NCBI RefSeq assembly: GCF_028551275.1
Contig: NZ_CP117025.1
Coordinates: 3,216,001 to 3,280,000 of the forward strand
Direction of reading: 5' to 3'
Length of the DNA: 64,000 nucleotides
DNA from: Sphingomonas hankookensis
GTDB lineage: Bacteria; Pseudomonadota; Alphaproteobacteria; Sphingomonadales; Sphingomonadaceae
In this document: positions 17,243-25,859 of the stretch, one piece after another
Numbering within the stretch: position 1 is the first letter of the stretch
How the letters are laid out: every line of letters starts with the position of its first letter
Notes under the pieces: model-generated
What the model was told of the DNA's origin: nothing
Databases searched by the model: none
The model's input: the letters and a program-made list of their open reading frames with translations, nothing else
Program-made: the position numbers and the translations under genes

Positions 17243-18622
17243 TCAGTCGCCGGCAAAGGCGAAGGGGGTCAGCCCGCCCTCTCGGTCGTCCAATCGCATG
17301 GCGCGCCCGGCCGGCGGGGCGGAGCGTTGCGGGCAGTCGCTGCGGGTGCAGGCGCGGCAGCCCGGCCCGACCGGCATGCCCGGCGCCGACAGGTCGATGC
17401 CCCGCGCCGCCGCGAGGCCGCCCGCCTGATCGGCGGCGACCCCCAGCATCACGACGAAGCGCGCCCGCACCTCTCCGGCCAGGGCGCCGGGCGGAGTGAC
17501 GGTGCGCGACAGGGTCAGCCAGCGGCCGCCCTCTTCCGGTTCGACCAGCTGCACGATGCTCTCCCCGCCGCGTGCGAAGGCGTCGAAGGCGCCGAGCAGC
17601 GGACAGGGTGCCCCCTCGACCAGCGGCGACTGGCTGGCGCCGGCGAAGCGCTTCGACACCTGCCCCGCCCGGTCGAGCCGGAGCAGGCAGAAGGAGAGCC
17701 CCCGCGCGCCGACGCGGTTGAGGGTGGTCAGCCGGTGGGCGACATGTTCGAACCCCGCCCCGAAACGGCGGCCGAGCAGCGCGAGGTCGTAGCCGGTCGC
17801 CTCGCACGCGCGCAGGAAGCGGGCATAGGGCATCATGACGGCGGCGGCGAAATAGCCGTGGAGGTGGCGACGGAGCCATTGTTCGGCGGTCCGGTCGGAC
17901 AGGCCGGCACCGCGCACCACCGCATCGACCTCGCCCCGTGCCTCGGCATGGCCCAGCGCGCGGGCGAGCGCGAAGCTGCGCGAGGCGGGGTCGAGCCGTT
18001 CGGACAGTTGGAGCTGCCGGGCGTGGAGGTCGGTGCGGTGCAGCCGGTCGGGCATCGCCTCCACCGGCAGCAGCCGGACCGAGAGGTGATGGCGCACCCG
18101 CAGCCGGTCGGCCATCGCCGCCGCCGGATCGCCGCCGGCCAGCCGCAGTTCGTCGGCCAGTGCCTCGGCCTGGGCGTCGAGGTCGGGGAAATGGTTGCGC
18201 CAGCGCTCGATCGTCGCGCGCGCTTCCGCCGCCGGGTCGGCGGTGACCGGCGCCCCCGCCCCGCCGCTGCCCAGCCGGTCAAAGGCGCGGGCGAACGCCT
18301 CCGCCCCGCCCGGCGCGCCGGCCAGCCATTCGGCGATATCGGCGCGGTCGAGCGCGAGGTCGGCGAACATCGGATCGGCCAGCCGACGGCGCAGCGCCTC
18401 CGCCCCGCCGCCCGGCTCGCTGGCCGCCAGCGTGCGGGCATCGAAGCCATAGCGTTCGGCAAGCGCCACCAGCAGCGTCGCGGTCAGCGGGCGCTGATTG
18501 CGTTCGATCAGGTTGAGATAGCTGGCGGAAATGCCCAGCGCCTGCGCCATCGCCGCCTGGGTCAGCGCGTGGCCGCGGCGCAGGCGGCGGACGGCGTGGC
18601 CGGCGAACATCTTGCTTTCCAT
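17243..18622 (-). CDS. XRE/ImmA-IrrE/DUF2083 short-chain fatty acyl-type transcriptional regulator
   Basis: 459 residues. The N-terminal XRE helix-turn-helix (about 10-65) has LTQAAMAQALGISASYLNLIE. A central IrrE/ImmA-like domain (about 150-310) has lost an obvious HExxH; the corresponding region reads ARALGHAEARGEVD. The C-terminal DUF2083 domain ends with the Cys cluster GCRACTRSDCPQR. This is the ScfR/RamB-like architecture that senses short-chain acyl-CoA and controls acetate, propionate or glyoxylate genes. It is divergent from an SDR gene; an inverted repeat lies just upstream of the start. Confidence 0.85.
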   Translation of the reverse strand: MESKMFAGHAVRRLRRGHALTQAAMAQALGISASYLNLIERNQRPLTATLLVALAERYGFDARTLAASEPGGGAEALRRRLADPMFADLALDRADIAEWLAGAPGGAEAFARAFDRLGSGGAGAPVTADPAAEARATIERWRNHFPDLDAQAEALADELRLAGGDPAAAMADRLRVRHHLSVRLLPVEAMPDRLHRTDLHARQLQLSERLDPASRSFALARALGHAEARGEVDAVVRGAGLSDRTAEQWLRRHLHGYFAAAVMMPYARFLRACEATGYDLALLGRRFGAGFEHVAHRLTTLNRVGARGLSFCLLRLDRAGQVSKRFAGASQSPLVEGAPCPLLGAFDAFARGGESIVQLVEPEEGGRWLTLSRTVTPPGALAGEVRARFVVMLGVAADQAGGLAAARGIDLSAPGMPVGPGCRACTRSDCPQRSAPPAGRAMRLDDREGGLTPFAFAGD

Positions 18623-18645
18623 CTGCCCTGCCCCCTTTGTGCGCT

Positions 18646-18660
18646 TGTAAAGAGATTACA
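18646..18660. promoter_or_regulatory. Candidate operator, inverted repeat TGTAA-N5-TTACA
   Basis: Perfect 5-bp arms with an AGAGA spacer, 24 nt upstream of the regulator start and 115 nt upstream of the divergent SDR gene. It is a plausible site for autoregulation by the XRE protein. Confidence 0.4.
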
Positions 18661-18774
18661 GGTGCCGGCAATCGACGCAAGATGGGCGAGCACACCTTTT
18701 TTGTTGCTACGGTATCGGCTATCCATCCCGTAACGATGCCAATTCGAACATCGGGTTTGTGGAGAGACGATGTG

Positions 18775-19557
18775 ATGGATACCAGCAGCCTGTTCCGGCT
18801 CGACGGACGCACCGCGCTGATCACCGGGGGATCGCGCGGCATCGGGCGGATGATCGCGGCGGGCTTCGTGGCGCAGGGGGCGCGGGTGTTCGTGTCGGCG
18901 CGCAAGGCTGACCAGTGCATCGCGACCGCCGAGGAGATCGGCGCGACCGCCCTGCCGCAGGACGTATCGACCATCGAAGGGTGCCGCGCGCTGGCAGACC
19001 GGCTGGCCAGCCACACCGACCGGCTGGACATCCTCGTCAACAATGCCGGTGCGGCATGGGGACAGGCGTTCGAGGACTTTCCCGAAAGCGGCTGGGACAA
19101 GGTCATGGACCTGAACGTCAAGTCGCCCTTCTTCCTGACGCAGGCGCTGCATCCGATGCTGAAGGCGGCCGCATCGCGCGCGCGGCCGGCCAAGGTCATC
19201 AACATCACCTCGATCGACGGCCAGCGTGTCAATCCGTGGGAAACCTACAGCTACCAGGCGTCGAAGGCGGCGCTGATCCACCTGACGCGGCGGATGGCGG
19301 CGCGGCTGGTGATGGACGCGATCCACGTCACCTCGATCGCGCCGGGGGCATTCGCCAGCGAGATGAACAAGGCGGCACGCGACCATGGCGACGGCGTGGC
19401 CAAGCAGATCCCGGCGGGCCGGATCGGCGCGGACGAGGATATGGCGGCGGCGGCGATCTACCTCGCCGCGCGCGCCGGTGATTATGTGGTGGGCGAGACG
19501 ATCACCGTCGATGGCGGGCTGGTCAATGCGTCGATGGGCGGATCGATCGACGGATAG
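18775..19557 (+). CDS. SDR family oxidoreductase, RhlG-like
   Basis: 260 residues from ATG 18775 (GGAGAG upstream). Classical short-chain dehydrogenase features are the cofactor motif TGGSRGIGR (about 18), NNAGAAWG (about 92), catalytic Ser in ITSIDG, and Tyr/Lys in YQASK. It ends with the usual GETITVDGG. The WGQAFEDFPESGWDKVMDLN stretch resembles RhlG and related NADP-dependent 3-oxoacyl reductases more than sugar dehydrogenases, but the substrate is not predictable. It is divergent from the ScfR-type regulator, which may control it. Confidence 0.85.
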   Translation: MDTSSLFRLDGRTALITGGSRGIGRMIAAGFVAQGARVFVSARKADQCIATAEEIGATALPQDVSTIEGCRALADRLASHTDRLDILVNNAGAAWGQAFEDFPESGWDKVMDLNVKSPFFLTQALHPMLKAAASRARPAKVINITSIDGQRVNPWETYSYQASKAALIHLTRRMAARLVMDAIHVTSIAPGAFASEMNKAARDHGDGVAKQIPAGRIGADEDMAAAAIYLAARAGDYVVGETITVDGGLVNASMGGSIDG

Positions 19558-20439
19558 CGGCCAAAGTTCACTAAGTTCACACTGGTGGCGTGTTGCGCGC
19601 CACGTCTTCGTTGGCTTGGACTTGATCGAGAGGTTCCGCTTTGGGTGGCGGTGGAGAAGAAGAAGCGGGACCCCGGGTCGAGCCCGGGGCGACGGTTGGG
19701 GTGGCGGTGGAGAAGAAGCGGGACCCCGGGTCGAGCCCGGGGTGACGGCCGGGGGTAGCTGGCATTGGAGCCTCGTGGCGGTTGCGGCGCCAAAGTTCAC
19801 TAAGTTCACACTCGTCGCGTGTTGTGCGCGGCGTCTTCGTCGGTTCGGACTTGATCCAGGGTTTCGCTCTGGGCGGCGGTGGAGAAGAAGCGGGACCCCG
19901 GGTCGAGCCCGGGGTGACGGCCGGGGGTAGCTGGCATTGGAGCCTCGTAGCGGTTGCGGCGCCAAAGTTCACTAAGTTCACACTCGTCGCGAGCTGCGCG
20001 CGGCGTCTTCATCGGTTCGGACTTGATCCGGGGTTTCGCTTTGGGCGGCGGTGGAGAAGATGAAGCGGGACCCCCGGGTCAGGCCCAGGGTGACGGTTGG
20101 AGGTGGCTGGCGTTGGAACCTCGTGTCGGTTGCGGTGGCCAAAGTTCACTAAGTTCACACTCGTCGCGGGTTGCGCGCGGTGTCTTCGTCACCCCGGACT
20201 TGATCCGGGGTTTCGCTCTGGGCGGCAGTGGAGGAGAAGAAGCGGGACCCCGGGTCGAGCCCGGGGTGACGCGTGGAGGTGGCAGGCGTTCGAACTTCAC
20301 GTCGGTAGCGATGGCCAAAGTTCATTAAGTTCACACTTGCGCGCAAGACGCGGCGCTTCGGGCGGCGCGGGCGCGGTGGGGTGGCGGACGATGCGAAAGA
20401 GCGTCGTCGACGGTGGCAGACGGGCGGCGTGTAGGAAAG
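19558..20439. other. Gene-free region dominated by a tandem repeat
   Basis: No credible coding sequence; the open frames here are periodic products of the repeat. It contains the five-copy tandem repeat (19561 to about 20340) and about 100 nt of unremarkable sequence before the end of the next gene. Confidence 0.75.
19561..20340 (+). repeat. Five-copy tandem repeat, about 175-bp unit, with internal REP-like hairpins
   Basis: Units begin with CCAAAGTTCACTAAGTTCAC at 19561, 19790, 19962, 20139 and 20315 (the last reads TTCATTAAG and is only a partial unit). Unit lengths are 229, 172, 177 and 176 bp. Each full unit contains the AAGCGGGACCCCGGGTCGAG hairpin; the first carries an extra copy of that hairpin segment, which explains its length. 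Units differ by point changes, so the array is not recent or perfectly homogenised. Confidence 0.85.
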
Positions 20440-21150
20440 TTACGGTGTGATTTCCGCGCCGTCCCATGCGAAGATGCGGCCGCTTTGCGCCGGGGTCAGG
20501 CCGTCGAGCACCGCCAGGAGCCGTTCGGCGCTATAGGCCGGGGCGAACAGTTTTTCGGCCGGCACCCCGCGCTGGAACGGCTTGCTCAGCCCCGTGTCGA
20601 CGGTGCCGGGATGGAGCGCGACGCAGACCGCCTGTGGCCGGGTGCGGGCCAGTTCGATCGCGGCGGTGCGCACGATCTGGTTCAGCGCCGCCTTCGACGC
20701 GCGATAGCCGTACCAGCCGCCCAGCCGGTTGTCGGAAATGCTGCCGACGCGCGCCGAGATACAGGCGATGGCGCTCGGCGCGTCCTTTACCAGCAGCGGC
20801 GCGAAATGCCGCAAGACCAGTGCCGGGCCGATGGTGTTGATCGCAAAGAGATGGGCGAGACGGTCCGCGTCGAGGTCGCGCAGGCTGCGCTCGGGGCCGC
20901 CCGCTTCGTCGTGCAATATGCCGGTCGCGACGATGACGCGGGTGAGCGGCGCGTCGATACGCGCGGCGGCGGCTTCGATCGAGGCGGGATCGGCGAGGTC
21001 GATCGGGTGGTAGTCGACACCATCGGGCAAGGCGGCGGGCGCGCGGCGGGCGGCGGCGATGATGCTGGTGTAGCGGCCGGAACCGGCAAGCCCCGCCACC
21101 AGCGCCGCACCGATTCCGCCATTGGCACCGATCACCATCGCCGTCGTCAT
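20440..21150 (-). CDS. SDR family protein, C-factor (CsgA)-like
   Basis: 236 residues from ATG 21150 with GGAGG 5 nt upstream. The Rossmann motif is VIGANGGIGAALVAGL. The active-site triad is in SARVGSISDN (Ser) and YGYRASKAALN (Tyr/Lys), followed by ALHPGTVDTGLSKPF. This C-terminal pattern is that of C-factor/CsgA-like SDRs, often annotated as cell-cell signalling or short-chain reductases of unknown substrate. It faces the tandem repeat and is divergent from the next gene. Confidence 0.85.
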   Translation of the reverse strand: MTTAMVIGANGGIGAALVAGLAGSGRYTSIIAAARRAPAALPDGVDYHPIDLADPASIEAAAARIDAPLTRVIVATGILHDEAGGPERSLRDLDADRLAHLFAINTIGPALVLRHFAPLLVKDAPSAIACISARVGSISDNRLGGWYGYRASKAALNQIVRTAAIELARTRPQAVCVALHPGTVDTGLSKPFQRGVPAEKLFAPAYSAERLLAVLDGLTPAQSGRIFAWDGAEITP

Positions 21151-21282
21151 CGCCGCCTCCGTTGCCGCATCGTAAACGATAACGGTCAAAATGCTGCCGC
21201 TATCCCCAGGTGGCCCGTGCCGGTTTGACCCGCCAGCGCCCGACCGTAGAACGCGCCTGCACTACAAGGGTCCGTTCGAACC

Positions 21283-22002
21283 ATGGCTATTGTCCGTTTT
21301 GCCGCGCTGCTGCTGACGCTGGTCGGCGCCGTTCCCGCCGCCGCGCGCGACACCACCGACTATCCGCATATTCCCGAACCGATGGTGTTCGACATGGTCC
21401 GCCCGATGGGCGCGCGGCGGGGCGAGCTGGAGACCAACGTCCTCGCGCTGTCGCCGCTGTCGGGGCAGGAACGCGCAGTCGAATGGGCGCCGGAGATCGA
21501 ATATGCCGTTGCCGACGGCTTCGCGCTGGAATTCGAGCTGCCGTTCGAAGGCACGCGGCTGGCCGAACTGAAGATGGGCGCGCAGGCGACGATCGGCACG
21601 TTCGACCGCGGGCGCGCCGTGCACGGCGTGCAATATCTGAGCATTTACGAGCGCGAGAGCGGGCGGACGTCGCAGGCGCTGCTCTACATGCTGGGGCGCC
21701 GGCACAATGAACGGCTGAGCACGATGACGATGGTCGGGGTCGGCGACGTGCGGCTCGGCCAGTCGGAAAGCGATGCCGGGCTGCTGGTCAACCATTCGAC
21801 CTTCTACGACCTGGGGCGCGACCGGATCGCCGGGGTCGAGGTCAATTACAAGTCGCACCGCGATGGCGGGGTGGCGATCATCCCGCAATTCCATGCGCCG
21901 CTGGCGGACAAGGTGAATGTGCAGTTGGGCGTCGGCGCCGACAAGCAGCGCGGCGAACGGGCGCGGCCGGTGGGGGGCGTGCGGTTGATCAAGGAGTTTT
22001 GA
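21283..22002 (+). CDS. Exported protein, probable outer-membrane beta-barrel
   Basis: 239 residues. A clear signal peptide (residues 1-21, ...VGAVPAAARD) is followed by alternating hydrophobic/polar strands such as LETNVLALSPL, EWAPEIEYAVADGFALEFELPFEG and IAGVEVNYKSHRDGG, ending with a terminal Phe (LIKEF), as outer-membrane barrels do. I do not recognise a named family; it resembles short 'transporter/outer membrane' hypotheticals. The start has only a weak ribosome binding site. It is not clearly in an operon with the next gene, whose composition differs. Confidence 0.6.
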   Translation: MAIVRFAALLLTLVGAVPAAARDTTDYPHIPEPMVFDMVRPMGARRGELETNVLALSPLSGQERAVEWAPEIEYAVADGFALEFELPFEGTRLAELKMGAQATIGTFDRGRAVHGVQYLSIYERESGRTSQALLYMLGRRHNERLSTMTMVGVGDVRLGQSESDAGLLVNHSTFYDLGRDRIAGVEVNYKSHRDGGVAIIPQFHAPLADKVNVQLGVGADKQRGERARPVGGVRLIKEF

Positions 22003-22086
22003 GGGGGGCTCGTGCGCATCCGCGTCTTGCGGCACCGCCCCGATTCGAGCATTCTTCCGTCGCTTCTGTGATGGGAGTGATATGCC

Positions 22087-22961
22087 ATGAGCGCAATATT
22101 GGCGTCGGTAGGGTTGGGCGGTGAAAATCGTCGACAGGACGTGATTGCCGTTCAATCGCTGTTGCAAAGCGTCGGCGTCTCGCCGGTCCGATCGACGGGC
22201 TCTGTGGGCGAAAGACGATCCGGGCCATCGAGCAGTTTCAGCGCGATGTGATACGACGGCCCGATGGGCGGATCGACGTTCGTGGCCCGACTTTTCGACA
22301 TCTATCGGCAAAGGCGGCGGCATCCCGCAACCGGCAGGCGCTGACGACACCACCTGTCCCGCCCCGGCACACTAGACCGCTGGAACGACCCAAGTCATCG
22401 CGACCTGTCGCATCGCCGCCATCTGCTTCGCCGAAACCCAGGTTCGAACCGTTGGTCGAGTATTGGCGGGAAAGAACCGTACTTCCCGGCCCGGCGATCA
22501 ACGCTGGACTGGTTTGCCCGACCAGTTCGCACATGATGGCGCTGCTGGGCGATCCTAACAGCCAACGGATGAAAGGGTTGACCGCAACAGAATCGGTCGG
22601 CCCGTTCCGCGCAACCGGACTGAAGCCGGCGCTGGCAAGCCTGCGCAGTGTGCTGGCGACGGTTTTACGGAAATACCCGACGCTGAACGGCATCCTGGGG
22701 TATAACGGCATGCATCTCATTCGAAAGACGCGGAACGGTGCATCCTACTCGAACCATTCCTGGGGGATCGCGATCGACTTCGTCATCGGTGTCGACGCTC
22801 CTCCTTATGGTGCCGGTTACTCCATGCGCGGCTTGGACGTGATGGTGCCCCACTTTCACCGAGCGGGCTGGTATTGGGGCGGCGGCTATCGAAGTATCGG
22901 TCGTAAGGACGCGATGCACTTCGAATGCGGGTTGGCGCTTGTGCGGAGTTTCCAACTATGA
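22087..22961 (+). pseudogene. Peptidoglycan-binding plus M15 peptidase (D,D-/L,D-peptidase), one-base frameshift
   Basis: Translation from ATG 22087 gives SAILASVGLGGENRRQDVIA and then VQSLLQSVGVSPV, the first half of a PG_binding_1 domain. At about 22186-22189 the homology jumps to the -1 frame, continuing IDGLCGRKTIRAIEQFQRD. One missing C in GGTCCG explains this. Corrected, the protein has about 291 residues: peptidoglycan-binding (1-75), Pro/Ser-rich linker (75-125), then an M15 peptidase with the zinc motif SNHSWGIAID and MHFE. It has no signal peptide. Without correction the GTG at 22248 would give 237 residues with an intact peptidase domain. Codon usage (ATA, TTG, GTA, CGA) is unlike the neighbours, suggesting transfer. 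The stop overlaps the next start (ATGA). Confidence 0.75.
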
Positions 22962-23443
22962 TCGGCCGTACGTTCGTCCTGGCGGCAGTTTTGGCATTGG
23001 CAGCGACCGCCGCTGAACCACGCTCGTCGCGTACGCCGTCCTTCCCTACCGCCTGTCGTGCCGCGGTGCCTGCGCGATATGCCGGCGAGCCAGCGCAATG
23101 GCTTGGCGATTGTGTGAAAAACCGGGCGGAAGGACTTGGCGTCTTGCGCATCGGTCGAGGAGCACCGTTCGCGTTTCTGGTAGGTCGAATGAAAGCGGGC
23201 CGCCCCGCCAGCGGTCTGCTGTTCAACCCGGACAAGTCCTACGCCGCCGCGCGTGGTTTCACCGCCGACGGCAGGATTTTGCCTGCCGACGGCAATTATT
23301 TAAAGGAACAGGATCAGGCTTGGGCCGATGCCGTCCTGGCCGCCCGACAGGTCGGCGATCGGTTCGTAAAAGCGGGCAATGCCGCGTCCGCTGCCTATTA
23401 TCGACGGTTCGCGTCGGAGATCGAGAACGGCCGGCCGGAATAA
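22958..23443 (+). CDS. Exported protein coupled to the M15 peptidase gene
   Basis: 161 residues from ATG 22958, which overlaps the peptidase stop by 4 nt. A signal peptide (MIGRTFVLAAVLALAATAA) directs it to the periplasm. The mature part has Cys residues near 33 and 52, a WLGDCVKNRAEGLGVLRIG segment that looks like the beginning of a MORN-type repeat, and a charged helical C-terminus (AAYYRRFASEIENGRPE). I do not know the family. The pairing of an unexported cell-wall hydrolase with a translationally coupled periplasmic protein suggests an inhibitor/immunity or lysis-partner role, but this is inference. Confidence 0.7.
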   Translation: MIGRTFVLAAVLALAATAAEPRSSRTPSFPTACRAAVPARYAGEPAQWLGDCVKNRAEGLGVLRIGRGAPFAFLVGRMKAGRPASGLLFNPDKSYAAARGFTADGRILPADGNYLKEQDQAWADAVLAARQVGDRFVKAGNAASAAYYRRFASEIENGRPE

Positions 23444-23482
23444 CGGCCGGGAGGGGGGCGCGATCGATCGCGCCCCCTGCCC

Positions 23483-25738
23483 TCACCCGACCATGCCGCC
23501 GGCGGCGAGCACCGCCAGCGTCACCAGTTCGTTGGCGGTGCTGGTCATCGGGGCGATCTGTACCGGCTTTTCCATGCCGATCAGCATCGGGCCGATCACG
23601 TCGTCGCCGCCCAGTTCGCGCAGCAGCTTGGCCGAGATGTTGGCCGATTGCAGTCCGGGCATCACCAGCACATTGGCCGGACCCGACAGGCGGGCGAAGG
23701 GGAAGTTCGCCATCTGGCGCGGGTTGAGCGCGACGTCGGGGGCCATTTCGCCTTCATATTCGAAACCGACCTGCCGCTTGTTAAGCGCGGCCACGCCGTC
23801 GCGGACATTGTCGATCCACTGGCCTTCGGGATTGCCGAAGGTCGAATAGCTGAGGAACGCGACGCGCGGTTCGTGGCCCATGCGACGGGCGACGGCGGCG
23901 GTGCGCTCGGCAATGTCGGCCAGTTCCTCGCCCGAGGGGCGTTCGTTGATCGTGGTGTCGGCCATGAACACGGTATGGCTCTGTCCCACGAGCAGGTGAA
24001 TGCCGAACGGCACCTTGCCGTCGACCGGATCGATGACCCGCCGCACGCCGCGAAACGCCTGGGCATAGGTGCGGGTGATGCCGGTGATCATCGCATCCGC
24101 AACGCCCAGCTGCAGCAGCACCGCGCCGAAGGTGTTGCGGTCCTGGTTGATCATCCGCTCGACATCGCGCTTCAGGAAGCCGCGACGCTGCAGCCGCCCA
24201 TAGAGGAAGTCGACCATCTGCGGCACCATCTCGCTGGTGCGGCTGTTATGGACTTCATATTCCTCGGGATTGGCGACGCCGAGCGCGCGCAGCTGGTCAT
24301 AGACGTCGTCGCGACCGACCAGCACCGGGATGCCATAGCCACCTTCCTTGAAGGCGATGGCGGCACGCAGCACGACTTCCTCTTCGCCTTCGGCGAACAG
24401 CACGCGCTTGGGGTGCGCGCGGGCGCCCTCATAAGCCATGGTCAGGACCGAAGTGGTCGGGTTGAGGCGCGCGCGCAGCTGCTGGCGATAGGCCTCCATG
24501 TCGAGGATCGGGCGCGTCGCGACGCCCGAATCCATCGCTGCCTTGGCAACGGCGGAGGGCACCAGTTCCATCAGGCGCGGGTCGAACGGCGCGGGGATGA
24601 TGTAATCGGGGCCGAAGCTGTGCTGCGTGCCATAGGCGAGCGCGACTTCCTCCGGCACGCGCTGGCGCGCGAGTTCGGCGATGGCGGTCGCGGCGGCGAT
24701 CTTCATCTCGTCATTGATGCCGGTGGCGCGGACGTCGAGCGCGCCGCGGAAGATGAAGGGGAAGCCGATGACGTTGTTGACCTGGTTCGGATAGTCCGAG
24801 CGGCCGGTGGCGACGATCGCGTCGGGGCGCGCGGCCTTGGCCAGTTCGGGGCGGATTTCCGGCTCCGGATTGGCCATCGCGAAGATGATCGGCGACGGCG
24901 CCATGTCCTTGACCATTTCGGGCTTCAGCGCGCCCGCCGCGGAGAGGCCCAGGAACACGTCGGCGCCGTGCAGCGCCTCGGTCAGCGTGCGGCGGTCGGT
25001 GGCGGCGGCATGGGCCGACTGCCACTGGTTCACGTCGTCGCGGCCCTGATAGATGACGCCGGTGCGGTCGCACATGATGACGTTTTCATGGGCGACGCCC
25101 ATCGCCTTCATCAGTTCGGTGCAGGCGATGGCGGCGGCACCCGCCCCGTTCACCACGACCTTGACCTCGGACAGCTTGCGCTTGGTCAGCAGGCAGGCGT
25201 TGATGAGGCCGGCGGCGCAGATGATCGCGGTGCCGTGCTGGTCGTCGTGGAAGACGGGAATGTTCATGCGTTCCCGAAGGGTCTGCTCGATGATGAAGCA
25301 TTCGGGTGACTTGATGTCTTCCAGATTGATGCCGCCGAAGCTCGGCTCCATCAGCTCGACCGCGTCGATGAAGCGGTCGACATCCTCGGTCTTCAGCTCG
25401 ATATCGATCGAATCGACGTCGGCGAAGCGTTTGAACAGCACCGCCTTGCCCTCCATCACCGGCTTCGACGCCAGCGCGCCGAGATTGCCGAGGCCGAGGA
25501 TCGCCGTGCCGTTCGAGATGACCGCGACCAGATTGCCCTTGGCGGTATAGTCGTAGGCGGTGGCGGGATCGTCGTGGATCGCCTTCACCGGTACCGCGAC
25601 GCCGGGCGAATAGGCGAGCGCGAGGTCGCGCTGGGTCGCCATCGGCTTGGACGCGATGATCTCGATCTTGCCCGGACGGCCTTCCGAATGGAACAGCAGC
25701 GCCTCGCGCTCGGAAAACTGGTCGGTGGTTTCGGACAC
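23483..25738 (-). CDS. maeB: NADP-dependent malic enzyme with C-terminal phosphotransacetylase-like domain
   Basis: 751 residues from a GTG at 25738 (GGGAG upstream). The malic domain (about 1-430) decarboxylates malate to pyruvate and shows AYSPGVAVPVKAI, FGGINLEDIKSPECF, FHDDQHGTA and the cofactor motif VVNGAGAAAIA. The PTA-like domain (about 430-751) carries VLFAEGEEEVV and ADAMITGITRTY and is thought to be regulatory in this MaeB class. The length and fusion are normal for the family. The longer frame to 25870 lacks homology. It is divergent from mutS; the 121-nt gap holds both promoters. Confidence 0.95.
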   Translation of the reverse strand: MSETTDQFSEREALLFHSEGRPGKIEIIASKPMATQRDLALAYSPGVAVPVKAIHDDPATAYDYTAKGNLVAVISNGTAILGLGNLGALASKPVMEGKAVLFKRFADVDSIDIELKTEDVDRFIDAVELMEPSFGGINLEDIKSPECFIIEQTLRERMNIPVFHDDQHGTAIICAAGLINACLLTKRKLSEVKVVVNGAGAAAIACTELMKAMGVAHENVIMCDRTGVIYQGRDDVNQWQSAHAAATDRRTLTEALHGADVFLGLSAAGALKPEMVKDMAPSPIIFAMANPEPEIRPELAKAARPDAIVATGRSDYPNQVNNVIGFPFIFRGALDVRATGINDEMKIAAATAIAELARQRVPEEVALAYGTQHSFGPDYIIPAPFDPRLMELVPSAVAKAAMDSGVATRPILDMEAYRQQLRARLNPTTSVLTMAYEGARAHPKRVLFAEGEEEVVLRAAIAFKEGGYGIPVLVGRDDVYDQLRALGVANPEEYEVHNSRTSEMVPQMVDFLYGRLQRRGFLKRDVERMINQDRNTFGAVLLQLGVADAMITGITRTYAQAFRGVRRVIDPVDGKVPFGIHLLVGQSHTVFMADTTINERPSGEELADIAERTAAVARRMGHEPRVAFLSYSTFGNPEGQWIDNVRDGVAALNKRQVGFEYEGEMAPDVALNPRQMANFPFARLSGPANVLVMPGLQSANISAKLLRELGGDDVIGPMLIGMEKPVQIAPMTSTANELVTLAVLAAGGMVG

Positions 25739-25859
25739 TGGCGATCTCCCGTTTGGATGGGCTTTACGCAGGGGAAGGCGCGCGGGGCAAGGGTGAAGGG
25801 CGCGCGGATATGCTTTGATACGCTTGCGCGGGCACGCCGCCGGACGGTATCGCCCGGCG

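Noticed and set aside
17187..17879. N-terminal extension of the glycosyltransferase
   Set aside because: Shadow of the regulator gene; a strong AGGAGG site and the family start are at 17186.
19561..20340. CRISPR array
   Set aside because: Units are about 175 bp and similar along most of their length; there are no short unique spacers and no cas genes.
22180..22195. Programmed -1 ribosomal frameshift in the M15 gene
   Set aside because: No slippery heptamer (X XXY YYZ) at the site; a single-base deletion is simpler.
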